Under the pieces are notes generated by a model. The model worked only from the letters and a program-made list of their open reading frames with translations, did no database searches and was not told the DNA's origin. From Alphaproteobacteria bacterium (GTDB taxonomy: Bacteria > Pseudomonadota > Alphaproteobacteria > UBA9219 > RGZA01), in the NCBI GenBank assembly GCA_021732145.1, contig JAKFVN010000017.1:1-64000 (forward strand): 64,000 bases of DNA, written 5' to 3'. The position numbers and the translations under genes are program-made. Below are positions 42,239 through 51,120 of this stretch, one piece after another (positions within the stretch are counted from its first letter, which is position 1; every line of letters starts with the position of its first letter).

Positions 42239-43509
42239 TGGTAGCTGGCGTTGTCAAAGTTGGCAGGCAAACATATGCTGTAGGCCTGTTATGGCAGCCA
42301 TCGCCTAGCGGTCGTGTTGCGCAGGCAGCCCGCGAAGCCGCGGCGCAGCCCGGGCAACAATCCGATTTCTATTGCGTACGCGCTGCAAGCAAATCCGTAG
42401 CTATTCCCCAATATGGTCTGGCGCAAAGCGCCCAAGGCCATAAGTCAGGCATGCCGACATTGGCCGCATCCCTTGCAAACGCGCAGCCAGGCTCATGGGC
42501 AGGCGCGTTCCGTTTGCGCGAAGGCACATGGCTTGTTGTCGTTCGCGACGATCTGATTGCGCCGGATGGCGATATTATCTTTGATAATGATGAAGCGGCG
42601 CGTGACCGCCTGCTGCAAGAAGTAAGCCTTGGCGGTGTCCAGCGTATTTATGCCCCAGATGGCTGGGCTGTTCCTGGTTCTGACCCGACTCCGCTGCCTT
42701 TATTGCTTCAAGACAAGGCCGAATGCCGTTTGCAGCCTGTGCGCCTACCAATGCGCCTTATTATATATGGGGCTGCGGCTGGTGCTGTGGTGCTACTGGT
42801 TATTTTTCTTGCCTTGCAATGGCAGGCCGAGCAGGAGCGCATTGAGGCGGAGCAAACCGCCGCCCAGATTAAGGCACAGCAGGAGGCCATCAAGAATGGC
42901 CCTGTCAGCAAAATGATGAACAAGTGGGAATGGCCGCCCGCCGACCAATGCTATGAGCGCAGATGGGAAAAGGCCGCAAGAAGTACCGAGGTTGTAGAAG
43001 CCTGCCGCGCCATGATCTCCAAGGTTCAGGCTGCCCAGCTGGGCTGGAAGCGCAGCACGACCATCTGCACCGATAACAAGCTCAATATCACCTGGCAACG
43101 CGATAAGAATTTTAGTGGTCTTGTCCCGACCGATTCATCTGTTAAAGAAGATTTAAGTATGGCGACGCAAAATAGCACCGGCCCTGCGCTGACCCCGCGC
43201 GGAGCCGAGCCGTTAATGCGTGAAACTGATCTTTCGGCTTTAATGGTTCACGACAGATGGCCGGTAAGTGTTATTCGTCTTCTGGATGATCCCCCGATTG
43301 TTCAGCCGCCGCCAGACATGAAGGATCCGCCACCGCCACCGCCACCACCATGGCGCAAGCGCGGTGTGAAATACACGGGTAAGGTACCGCCATGGGAAAT
43401 GTGGCGTTACTTTCAGGATGTAAATGGTTTGATGGTTGATAAGATTACGTGGGATGGTGGAACTACGTGGACGTTAGAAATAACTATTTATGAAAAGAGA
43501 GGTGGGTGA
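42238..43509 (+). CDS. pilO: PilO-like IVb pilus accessory protein
   Basis: 423 residues. Cytoplasmic N-terminal domain beginning VVKVGRQTYAVGLLWQP, which is typical of R64 PilO. One membrane helix follows at about 179-198 (IIYGAAAGAVVLLVIFLAL), then a short coiled coil and a periplasmic domain with a Pro tract (DPPPPPPPPWRK). PilO connects cytoplasmic ATPase and platform parts to the periplasmic pilus machine. Confidence 0.82.
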   Translation: MVAGVVKVGRQTYAVGLLWQPSPSGRVAQAAREAAAQPGQQSDFYCVRAASKSVAIPQYGLAQSAQGHKSGMPTLAASLANAQPGSWAGAFRLREGTWLVVVRDDLIAPDGDIIFDNDEAARDRLLQEVSLGGVQRIYAPDGWAVPGSDPTPLPLLLQDKAECRLQPVRLPMRLIIYGAAAGAVVLLVIFLALQWQAEQERIEAEQTAAQIKAQQEAIKNGPVSKMMNKWEWPPADQCYERRWEKAARSTEVVEACRAMISKVQAAQLGWKRSTTICTDNKLNITWQRDKNFSGLVPTDSSVKEDLSMATQNSTGPALTPRGAEPLMRETDLSALMVHDRWPVSVIRLLDDPPIVQPPPDMKDPPPPPPPPWRKRGVKYTGKVPPWEMWRYFQDVNGLMVDKITWDGGTTWTLEITIYEKRGG

Positions 43510-43510
43510 C

Positions 43511-44500
43511 ATGAGAACCAACGCCCTGATCACAGTAGCCTTTAGCGCTTTGCTACTTGGCTTATCATTTGCCGGGCAAGCGGTTGCGCAAGATGCGCTC
43601 GCCGATACCTTGCCTGCGCCTGCTTCTTCAACCACGCCGCCTGCTGCCGCGCCAGCTCCAACGCCTGCGCCAGCAAGCAGCACGTTACCAACCGCATCAA
43701 CCACTACATCAACAACATCAACAACTGCGCCTGTATTTACACCTGCCGCTGGCGCAACCACCACCAGCACCATTACAACGGCAACCACTGGCACAGCGCC
43801 AGCAACCACTTCGTCAGCGATTGTTCCCGTGCCATCACCAAGCACCACGCTTCCAATCAGCGGTGCTGCGGCAGCGGCAGCGGGCGGTGGGTTGAATATG
43901 TCGCCGCAAACGCCGTCGGCCGTAACTGATGCGATGGCGCGGTTGCAAAAAGTGGATCAAATCAATCTTGATGATATGGTTCGTGCACAAGATGCGATTA
44001 ACCGTCTTGACCTGTTATTGGAAATTGAAAAGCGTCAAACCGAATTGAAGAAAGTGCGTGATGAACGCAATAAGCCATCGGTCGCTTCAGCGACCGCTGC
44101 TGCGGCAGGATTGTTAGGATCCGCCATTCCTGCGGCGGCACTCAATCTTCCGAAAATTCCTGTAGCAGATACGCCTGCGGTTACCCCAAGCTTTACGCCA
44201 AAAGCATCTGCATCATCATCTTCTTCGTCATCATCTTCTTCCAAGAGCAGCAGTGGTCCTTCAGAAAAGTTGTCGATTAGACGTATCTCTGGAACGGATG
44301 GTCGTTACTTTGCCGTTATAAATTTGGAAGATAATTCGACCCAAACCGTACATGCGGGCGATAAATTACCAGATGGAAGCTTGGTAAAATCAATTACTTT
44401 GACCAGTGTGTCCCTAATTAAGGACAAAAAAAGTAAAAATTTAACCATTCCGACGGATTCTTATATCGTTAGGGAATCTACCGGTGCTTCATTACAATAA
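43511..44500 (+). CDS. pilP: PilP-like IVb pilus periplasmic protein
   Basis: 329 residues from ATG 43511 (GAGGTG upstream); an ATG at 43490 inside pilO is also in frame. Signal peptide (AFSALLLGLSFAGQAVAQ), a long Thr/Pro/Ala linker, a helical part (INLDDMVRAQDAINRLDLLL), a poly-Ser linker, and a C-terminal PilP domain (LSIRRISGTDGRYFAVINL, TVHAGDKLPDGSLVKSITL). PilP-type domains bind the secretin from the inner-membrane side. Stop codon directly abuts the pilQ start. Confidence 0.82.
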   Translation: MRTNALITVAFSALLLGLSFAGQAVAQDALADTLPAPASSTTPPAAAPAPTPAPASSTLPTASTTTSTTSTTAPVFTPAAGATTTSTITTATTGTAPATTSSAIVPVPSPSTTLPISGAAAAAAGGGLNMSPQTPSAVTDAMARLQKVDQINLDDMVRAQDAINRLDLLLEIEKRQTELKKVRDERNKPSVASATAAAAGLLGSAIPAAALNLPKIPVADTPAVTPSFTPKASASSSSSSSSSSKSSSGPSEKLSIRRISGTDGRYFAVINLEDNSTQTVHAGDKLPDGSLVKSITLTSVSLIKDKKSKNLTIPTDSYIVRESTGASLQ

Positions 44501-46540
44501 ATGTCTGACTCAGTATTTTCGCGGTTCAAGGATCTTGTTGGGGGTAGTAGTCCGAAAGACGGCCCAGCAGATGCCTCACATGCTGGTGGGCAACAGCCGT
44601 TGCCTGAACAAGTAGCTCGTCCGCGTAAACCCCCCGAACCAAATGGTTTAGCCCCTCCCAATCCTGCACAGCGTGAACGTCCTCCTGTCCAATCGCGCGG
44701 CGCGACCTTAAAAGATAATGCGGAAGAAAAACCCCCCATAGGGCAGCAAGCAACCGTAAAAAAGCCGGGTGAAGAAAAACGGCCGCGCGGGCCAATGGCC
44801 GCTGCTGTGCAATCGCCCACCGGCGCAGATAAAAAAGCATCATCAGAAGAAGGCGAAACACATAGCGAAGAAGATGCACCAATTGTATTCGAAGGCAATT
44901 TGCTGACCGCGGTTGGCAGCAATATTAAAATTCCGCAGGAATCCAGAAATCTTTGCGCACTGTTTGATACAGGCCTATGGCTTGTTTCAGCAAGCCACAG
45001 GAATTCGCCGCTTGTCACATCGGTTGCCGCCACCGCGCGGCGCATGGGCTTTCAGGTTGGCCCGGCGCGGCTTGTAACCCCGGACGTTATTAAGGCTGCC
45101 TATAATTATTTTGAACGTCAGGTTTCAACCCTGCGCCTTGATGAAAACTCCGTTCGCCGTCAAATCGTGCGTACGCTTGCGGCAGGCGCAGAAAGTGGCG
45201 CAAACGATATTCATATTGAAGCCAGCGGCGGCCGCACCAAGGTTGAATTCCGTATTGATGGCACGCTGCGCCTTTGGGAAACATGGACGCAAAAAGAAGG
45301 CGAGCAATATCTTTCTGCCGTTTATTCGCACTCATCCGGACAATCAGGCGCAACGGCAAACTGGCTTGAGCCCCAAGCGGCCATGCTAACACATGGTTCA
45401 GGCCCTGATACCATTGCATTGCCGGATGGCGTGTTGGCAGTTCGCTGTCAATGGGTTCCGCTTGCTGATGGTGGCCGTTATCTGAATATGCGTTTGCAAT
45501 ATGATAGCTCGCGCATCTTTGGGGAGAATTTTATTCAATCCGATGTGGATAGCCTTGGTTTCAATCAGGAACAAACGGATATCATCCGTTACTTGCGCCG
45601 CGTTCCGGGCGGCATGCGTATTTTCTCAGGGCCCGTGAACCAAGGTAAAACGACAACGCTTCGCGTGGTGCTCAATCGCCATATGGCCGAAACCAACATG
45701 GAGCAGAAATGCTATATGATTGAAGATCCGCCCGAAGGCGGTGTTATCGGGGCCAGCCAAATCGGCGTGTCGGCAACGGTAAAAGACGAACAACGCGATA
45801 GAAGTTTTGCAGAAATCATGCGGTGCATTTTGCGTCTCGATCCAAACATCGTGATGCTTGGCGAAACCCGCGACTTGCAGACCGCCAAGTTCATTTTCCG
45901 TCTGGCGCTAACGGGTCGCCAGGTTTACACAACCATCCACGTTTACGCTGCGATTGCCATTCCACAGCGTCTGCGCGACTTAGGCGCAGAGCCTTATCTG
46001 GTCTATGATCACCATTTGCTGGTGGGCTTAATCTGTCAGCGCTTGCTGCGCGGCCTTTGCCCGCATTGTCGTATTCCAGCCAGCACCAAGATGAATGACA
46101 CAGCGCATGAAACTGTTTTGCGCCGTGTACGCGCTGGCCTTGCAATCATGAAAGCATCGCGCCATCTGATACGCGAAGATGCTGACCCGTTTGATTACAT
46201 TGAAGAACCCGATATGCGCGGCGTTTACTTCGTCAACCCGCAAGGATGCCGTCATTGCTTTCAAGGCCGCCAGGGCCGCAGCATTGTTGCGGAAACTGTT
46301 GCAACAGATGCGCGTTTGATGGCGCTGCTGTCGGAAAACAAGCTTGAGGAAGCAGCTAAATACTGGCTATCACCATTTGGCCTTAACGGTATTTCAATGC
46401 TGTGGCATGGCCTTGAAAAAATCCGTGATGGCGTTGTATCGCCTTTTGACTCGGAACAGGAAGTCGGGCCTTGCGCAACGGATCGCGAAATACGAATGGT
46501 AGAAGAACGTTTAGGAAAAAAAGATAAATGGATGACCTAA
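44501..46540 (+). CDS. pilQ: PilQ pilus-assembly ATPase (GspE/PilB family)
   Basis: 679 residues. Disordered Pro/Lys-rich N-terminus (1-125), ATPase domain with Walker A GPVNQGKTT (about 377-385), Walker B NIVMLGETRD (about 449) and the paired Cys motifs GLCPHC and GCRHC, a zinc site of GspE-type ATPases. The P-loop still has G-x4-GKT but replaces the usual TGS with VNQ. It powers pilus extension. R64 names this protein PilQ. Overlaps pilR by 13 bp. Confidence 0.88.
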   Translation: MSDSVFSRFKDLVGGSSPKDGPADASHAGGQQPLPEQVARPRKPPEPNGLAPPNPAQRERPPVQSRGATLKDNAEEKPPIGQQATVKKPGEEKRPRGPMAAAVQSPTGADKKASSEEGETHSEEDAPIVFEGNLLTAVGSNIKIPQESRNLCALFDTGLWLVSASHRNSPLVTSVAATARRMGFQVGPARLVTPDVIKAAYNYFERQVSTLRLDENSVRRQIVRTLAAGAESGANDIHIEASGGRTKVEFRIDGTLRLWETWTQKEGEQYLSAVYSHSSGQSGATANWLEPQAAMLTHGSGPDTIALPDGVLAVRCQWVPLADGGRYLNMRLQYDSSRIFGENFIQSDVDSLGFNQEQTDIIRYLRRVPGGMRIFSGPVNQGKTTTLRVVLNRHMAETNMEQKCYMIEDPPEGGVIGASQIGVSATVKDEQRDRSFAEIMRCILRLDPNIVMLGETRDLQTAKFIFRLALTGRQVYTTIHVYAAIAIPQRLRDLGAEPYLVYDHHLLVGLICQRLLRGLCPHCRIPASTKMNDTAHETVLRRVRAGLAIMKASRHLIREDADPFDYIEEPDMRGVYFVNPQGCRHCFQGRQGRSIVAETVATDARLMALLSENKLEEAAKYWLSPFGLNGISMLWHGLEKIRDGVVSPFDSEQEVGPCATDREIRMVEERLGKKDKWMT

Positions 46541-47613
46541 GACGCAAATTTAATATGTGGATGCTGCGCAATAATCGTAAATTGCGTTTCCGCATTTATC
46601 GCAAGCTGCAAGGCATGCTTGCAATGAATGAAGCGCTGTCACGCGCGCTTGAACGCCTTTGGTACAACTCATCCGATATGGGCCGCCACCCGGAGCGCCC
46701 ATCTGCGATGGCATTGCAAGAATGGCTAAAGCGCGATAGGGCAGGGGAAACACTTTCCGAAGCGATGAATGACTGGGTGCCATCGGCCGAACTGTACATG
46801 ATCCGCGCAGGTGAAGAATCCGGACAGGTATCAAATGCCATGCTCGCGATTATGCATGTGGGCGATAGCGCGCAGCGAATGCGCAGCGCGATTATTCAAG
46901 CGGTTTCATATCCTTTATTTATGATGGCGTTGCTGGCAGGTGTGTTCTGGCTGTTCGGCGTGAACCTGATTGAAAACATGCGCAAGGCCGCGCCTAAAAA
47001 AGTGCTTGATGCGATGAGCGGTATTGCGGATGTGTCTGATTTTGTGATGCAAAACGGCATTCTTTTAGTCATCATAATTGTCGGCACCATATTTTTTATC
47101 GCCGGCAGCATGCCGTATTGGAAAGGCAGCCTGCGGGTCAAGTTTGATAAATATCCGCCTTGGGCATGGTATCGCGTCTGGCAGGGCAGCTCGTTCCTCT
47201 TGGGCCTCTCCGCGCTTCTTAAAGCGCAAGTGCCATTGAAGCGCGCAGTAGAAATTCTGGAGGAGGAAGCAACGCCGTGGCTGCGTGAGCGCTTGCACTC
47301 CGCGCGTGAAGAAATTTTGCGTGGCCGCAATATGGGTGAAGCATTGCGTGCCGGCGGTTTTGAATTTCCTGATCCGCAAGTGGCGCTTGACTTGGAGATT
47401 TTATCCGAGCGTTCTGACGTGGGTTCGATTATCGACGTTGTGACCAAGGAGTGGATTGAAGAGCAAATTGAAGTGCTCACTATTCAGGCAGGATTCGTCC
47501 GTACTGGTGGCTTGATCTGTGTCGGTGGCGTTATTGCTTGGGCCATGATGTCTATTTTGCGAATCACTACCATCCTCAGCGATATGCAAAATTCAGGCAG
47601 TACAGCCTTTTAA
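46528..47613 (+). CDS. pilR: PilR inner-membrane platform protein (GspF/PilC family)
   Basis: 361 residues with two GspF-type halves, each followed by a membrane segment (SYPLFMMALLAGVFWLFGV; TGGLICVGGVIAWAMMSIL). EELYMIRAGEESGQVSNAM-like text near residue 90 (YMIRAGEESGQ) and LEILSERSDVGSI near 290 are family marks. Anchors the pilus ATPase at the inner membrane. The following 183 bp hold the likely pilin promoter. Confidence 0.88.
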   Translation: MDDLRRKFNMWMLRNNRKLRFRIYRKLQGMLAMNEALSRALERLWYNSSDMGRHPERPSAMALQEWLKRDRAGETLSEAMNDWVPSAELYMIRAGEESGQVSNAMLAIMHVGDSAQRMRSAIIQAVSYPLFMMALLAGVFWLFGVNLIENMRKAAPKKVLDAMSGIADVSDFVMQNGILLVIIIVGTIFFIAGSMPYWKGSLRVKFDKYPPWAWYRVWQGSSFLLGLSALLKAQVPLKRAVEILEEEATPWLRERLHSAREEILRGRNMGEALRAGGFEFPDPQVALDLEILSERSDVGSIIDVVTKEWIEEQIEVLTIQAGFVRTGGLICVGGVIAWAMMSILRITTILSDMQNSGSTAF

Positions 47614-47796
47614 AAAGCGGTTTTTTACCCGGTTCCACCCCCCGGTATGGCTACCAAGCTATTAACCCTATTTAGTTTTTAATAGAGACAATCAGCGCCT
47701 AAATTGGTAACACTAAATTAATAAGCGTTGGGTAGGCTCGCTTATGGCTTATAAAACCCCCACCTGCCTATCATTATGTCCCTTGCGGAGGAATTA

Positions 47797-48372
47797 ATGC
47801 AAACGACTGTCACCACACATGAAACCCGTGCTTCTCAGCAAGCTGGTTTTAACTTAATCGAAGCCGCGATTGTTCTTGGGATTGTTGGTCTTATCGTGGG
47901 TGGTATTTGGGCTGCTGCTGCATCGGCTTATGAAAACATGCGCCAGCAAACCGCATCAAAGAATTTGCTTTCATTTGCACAAAATGTCCGCGGCTTTTAT
48001 TCAAATAGCGGTGCAACCGCTATTGATACCAGCGTAACCAACGCAATTACCCAAGGCCTTGTTCCTTCCGATATGCGTTCAGGTACAACCGCTGCTGTCA
48101 GTCCTTGGGCAACCCCCGTTACCATTAACACTGGCGCCATCAATGGCATCAATGTATTCGGCGTATTATTTTCTGGCCTTAACCGCCAGACCTGCATCAA
48201 CCTCATCTTGCGTAATACCAACGCATCAAATGGTTCGGGCCTGATTGCGGTGGGTGGTACTGCAACCATTCCTACAACAGAATCCACATTCCCGCTGACA
48301 TCCGCAGCGGCAACAACGCTTTGCGCTACCACTACGGGTAATGCGCCAAGCTTCTGGTTCAGCATCAACTAA
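47797..48372 (+). CDS. type IVb prepilin, copy 1 (PilS-like)
   Basis: 191 residues from ATG 47797, five bases after GGAGG; ATG 47776 is rejected as it overlaps that site. A 16-residue leader ends at QQAG, with cleavage before FNLIEAAIVLGIVGLIVG, the pilin transmembrane spine. The Glu five residues into the mature protein is present (FNLIE). The globular part has two Cys near the end (RQTCINL, TTLCATT), probably the usual disulfide loop. Near-duplicate of the next gene. Likely the major thin-pilus subunit. Confidence 0.88.
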   Translation: MQTTVTTHETRASQQAGFNLIEAAIVLGIVGLIVGGIWAAAASAYENMRQQTASKNLLSFAQNVRGFYSNSGATAIDTSVTNAITQGLVPSDMRSGTTAAVSPWATPVTINTGAINGINVFGVLFSGLNRQTCINLILRNTNASNGSGLIAVGGTATIPTTESTFPLTSAAATTLCATTTGNAPSFWFSIN

Positions 48373-48554
48373 TGATTGCCAATACATGGAAAACAACATG
48401 CAAGCATCTACTGCTGAATACACCCGCACATCTCCTGCCAGGGAAGCCGGCTTTAACTTAATCGAAGCTGCGATTGTTCTTGGGATTGTTGGTCTTATCG
48501 TGGGTGGCATTTGGGCTGCTGCTGCATCTGCTTATGAAAACATGCGCCAGCAAA
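47848..48554 (+). repeat. near-identical 103-bp block shared by the tandem prepilin genes
   Basis: Bases 47848-47950 and 48452-48554 differ at only 3 of 103 positions, all third-codon changes that keep the protein. They encode the pilin spine. Outside the block the genes are clearly more divergent. This suggests recent duplication with diversification of the globular part, or gene conversion of the spine. Confidence 0.9.
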
Positions 48555-48976
48555 GTGCATCCAAAAACATGCTGGCATTCGCGCAGAATGTTCGCAATTT
48601 TTATTCCAACGGCGGCGCGACATCGATTGACACCAGCATGACCAATGCAATCACGCAGGGCCTAGTTCCGCCTGACATGCGTGTTGGAACGACGGCTGCC
48701 ATAAGTTCATGGGCAACGCCGGTTACCATCGACACGGGCGCTATTAACAGCATCAACGTGTTTGGCATCATCTTCACTGGCCTCAACCGTCAAACCTGCA
48801 TTAACCTTATTGTACGTAACACCAACGCATCACAAGGCTCAGGCCTTATCTCGGTGGGCAGTAGCTCAACGATTCCAACAACGGAAGGTACGTTCCCAAT
48901 AACGACTGCTGCTGCAACGACATTGTGCGCCACAGCAACGGGTAATAACCCCAGCTTCTGGTTCAGCATCAACTAG
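48398..48976 (+). CDS. type IVb prepilin, copy 2 (PilS-like)
   Basis: 192 residues from ATG 48398, chosen by analogy with copy 1 (both begin MQ); ATG 48386 is an alternative. Leader ends at REAG before FNLIEAAIVLGIVG. Same fold and two C-terminal Cys as copy 1. Differences are spread over the globular part (for example RNFYSNGG against RGFYSNSG). Could be an alternative major pilin or a minor pilin. Confidence 0.86.
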   Translation: MQASTAEYTRTSPAREAGFNLIEAAIVLGIVGLIVGGIWAAAASAYENMRQQSASKNMLAFAQNVRNFYSNGGATSIDTSMTNAITQGLVPPDMRVGTTAAISSWATPVTIDTGAINSINVFGIIFTGLNRQTCINLIVRNTNASQGSGLISVGSSSTIPTTEGTFPITTAAATTLCATATGNNPSFWFSIN

Positions 48977-49095
48977 GTTTTTTTCAGATTTAAGGTAAAC
49001 AGATAAGGGCACTTGTTGCGTGGCAGCTCCCTATTTTCATGCCGCATGCGCTTTTTTATTTCAATGTTAAGGCAAATAAAACATAATCAAGCTGC

Positions 49096-49626
49096 ATGTT
49101 TATGTTCACCTTTTCAGTGATTACAATTTCGATTGTCGGTCTGTTTCTCCAGATTGTTACGACGCTTACATCCTATTTACTAAGCGTGCAAATGGGGCTC
49201 GGCCAACAACTGCTTGCATGGCATTCCATGGCATTTGCCTATGCCTGCACAACGGCCGGGCTTGCCGAGCCCGATGGCGGCACGGTGACGATTAACGAGG
49301 TTGCCCGCGCCAGCCAGCTTGCGGGCAGTTATCAATGGAACACTGTATTTTTTACGGGAACCTATGCAGGTGCCACGCGGCGCATGATTGTGACGTATGT
49401 TACCCCGGCAGAAAAACCACTTGGCTTTTCATCCTATGATGTCGCGCGCCAGCTGACCAAGGTCACCATCAAGCAAAATTTCACTTATGGCCGCAGTACG
49501 GCCGGGCAAACGACCACATTCACAACCTATGATGGCAATGTGCCCTCTGCGATTATCATTGGCGGATTACCAGCGGCTGTGGTGGCCAATTCTGTCGTGC
49601 TTGTCAGTGATGCAACCTGTAACTAA
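49096..49626 (+). CDS. PilM-like pilus accessory protein (tentative)
   Basis: 176 residues. N-terminal hydrophobic anchor (VITISIVGLFLQIVTTLTSY) without a Gly-Phe prepilin site, then GQQLLAWHSMAFAYACTT and a mixed domain with two Cys. Size, single N-terminal anchor and place in the operon suit R64 PilM, a small inner-membrane pilus protein; sequence support is weak. ATG 49102 is an alternative start. It separates the two prepilin genes from the pilin-S74 gene. Confidence 0.6.
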   Translation: MFMFTFSVITISIVGLFLQIVTTLTSYLLSVQMGLGQQLLAWHSMAFAYACTTAGLAEPDGGTVTINEVARASQLAGSYQWNTVFFTGTYAGATRRMIVTYVTPAEKPLGFSSYDVARQLTKVTIKQNFTYGRSTAGQTTTFTTYDGNVPSAIIIGGLPAAVVANSVVLVSDATCN

Positions 49627-49658
49627 AGTAGTCTCATAAACCAAAAAAGGGTGTTGCC

Positions 49659-51038
49659 ATGAAACCATTCATTCAAACACAACGCGCGATGCGTAATTTC
49701 AATCGTGGTTTTACGCTGATTGAATTGGTCATTGTCCTAGGTATTACCGGTTTGATCTTTTCAGGGCTTTGGGGCCTGCTTACCAGTGGCAGCACGGCGC
49801 TGCAAGCGCAATCGGCGGCGCAGCAATACCGTCAGGTCATTGAAGCGATGCGCAAATATGTGGCAAGTGGCGTGTATGCTGCTGAAGCGGATGGCACTTT
49901 TGTTGCCGTGCCGCCAACAATCGCAGATTTGAAAACCGCCAATTTGCTGCCTGCCAATTTCAATACAACTGATGCATATGGCAACGCAATTACTACCGCT
50001 GTAAACACGATTTCTGCTTCACGCATGCAATGGCGCTTTGTGGTGTATTCAGGTACCAGAGCGGCTACGCCAACCGTACTGCTCCCTGATAAGGTGGGGG
50101 CACAAATTTCATCGCTGATTGGTAGTGAAGGCGGCTTTGTGTACGCCAACGCAACCGATGGTTGCGCTGCATCTGCGGCTGCAGCAATTATCACTGCCTG
50201 CGGCGCGTTTAACTCGTTTGCCATGCCTCTGGCTGATTTCAACATTCTGGCAGGTAGAGGCCGTATTGTTGCACAGGCCTATACTGTAGATAGCAATACC
50301 GGTACGGCGCCTTGGCTCTACCGCAAGGCATCCACCAGTGCCGAACAGCGTACCATGCAGGAAAACATGTTGTTCAACGCGGGTCTTTCGCTCTCCATGC
50401 AAACCAGTAACATCCTGATGGGCAATGGCAACATCATCATGGGTGGCACAGGCAGCATATCGATGGGTGCAGCAAACGGCGCAACATCCGGCGCGACGGG
50501 TGCTCTCTACATGGGCGGCGCTGGCATACGAAACGTAACCCAAATCAATCAAGGCCCTGCTTCGGGCCAACCCAATTTGTCGATTTTCGCCAACAATCTT
50601 GCCATGACATCCAATACCAGCATCGACGTGGTCAGTGGATCCACGTTCAACGTCAGCACGACTTCGGGTTCAGCAGCGACACTTTCAATTGTTGGTCGAG
50701 GCACGGCGGATACGTTTGAAGCCGGTAAGTTCATTTATACGTCTGATGTCAATACAAAGGAAAATCTGCGGCCAATTGAAAATGCATTAAGCCGCGTGTT
50801 GCAGCTTCGCGGCATGAATTATGATTGGAAAGGAACGCACGGTTCCGATATGGGCCTGATAGCGCAGGATGTGCAAAAGGTCTTCCCCGAACTTGTTACC
50901 AGAATTTCGGATAAACGATTGGGTGTGGATTATCCCAAGATGATTGCGCCAATCGTTGAAGCCATCCGCCAGCTTAAGATGGAAAACGATGCCCTGCGCG
51001 CCAAGGTGGACGAGCTGGAGAAGCAGAAGGCCAAGTAG
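49659..51038 (+). CDS. type IV pilin fused to an S74 autoprotease domain (PilV-like tip adhesin)
   Basis: 459 residues. N-terminus: type III prepilin signal with cleavage in NRG-FTLIELVIVLGITGLI. A pilin-like domain follows (to about 230), then a Gly/Met/Asn-rich, probably beta-helical repeat section (NILMGNGNIIMGGTGSISMG). The C-terminal 98 residues are a Peptidase_S74 / intramolecular chaperone domain as in phage tailspikes. They carry the catalytic pair S362 and K367 (SDVNTK), GLIAQDVQKVFPELV and a final coiled coil (AIRQLKMENDALRAKVDELE). S74 domains trimerise, fold the shaft and cut themselves off just before the Ser. Position matches R64 PilV, the thin-pilus tip adhesin. The fusion is seen directly; tip location and cleavage are inference. 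Confidence 0.88.
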   Translation: MKPFIQTQRAMRNFNRGFTLIELVIVLGITGLIFSGLWGLLTSGSTALQAQSAAQQYRQVIEAMRKYVASGVYAAEADGTFVAVPPTIADLKTANLLPANFNTTDAYGNAITTAVNTISASRMQWRFVVYSGTRAATPTVLLPDKVGAQISSLIGSEGGFVYANATDGCAASAAAAIITACGAFNSFAMPLADFNILAGRGRIVAQAYTVDSNTGTAPWLYRKASTSAEQRTMQENMLFNAGLSLSMQTSNILMGNGNIIMGGTGSISMGAANGATSGATGALYMGGAGIRNVTQINQGPASGQPNLSIFANNLAMTSNTSIDVVSGSTFNVSTTSGSAATLSIVGRGTADTFEAGKFIYTSDVNTKENLRPIENALSRVLQLRGMNYDWKGTHGSDMGLIAQDVQKVFPELVTRISDKRLGVDYPKMIAPIVEAIRQLKMENDALRAKVDELEKQKAK

Positions 51039-51067
51039 CCCTTATAATACAAGAGTATTCAGGCATA

Positions 51068-51102
51068 AAAAAACACCGACATTTTGGATGACGGTGTTTT
51101 TT
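51068..51102. terminator. bidirectional intrinsic terminator
   Basis: Arms AAAAAACACCG (51068-51078) and CGGTGTTTTTT (51092-51102), with CAT/ATG pairing inside the loop. It ends the pilus operon on the plus strand and the convergent small gene on the minus strand. Confidence 0.9.
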
Positions 51103-51120
51103 GATTCGCGATAAAAACGC

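Noticed and set aside
11285-51038. Integrative conjugative element
   Set aside because: No integrase, relaxase, tRNA target or flanking direct repeats seen, and base composition does not visibly change at the borders. Kept only as an alternative to check.
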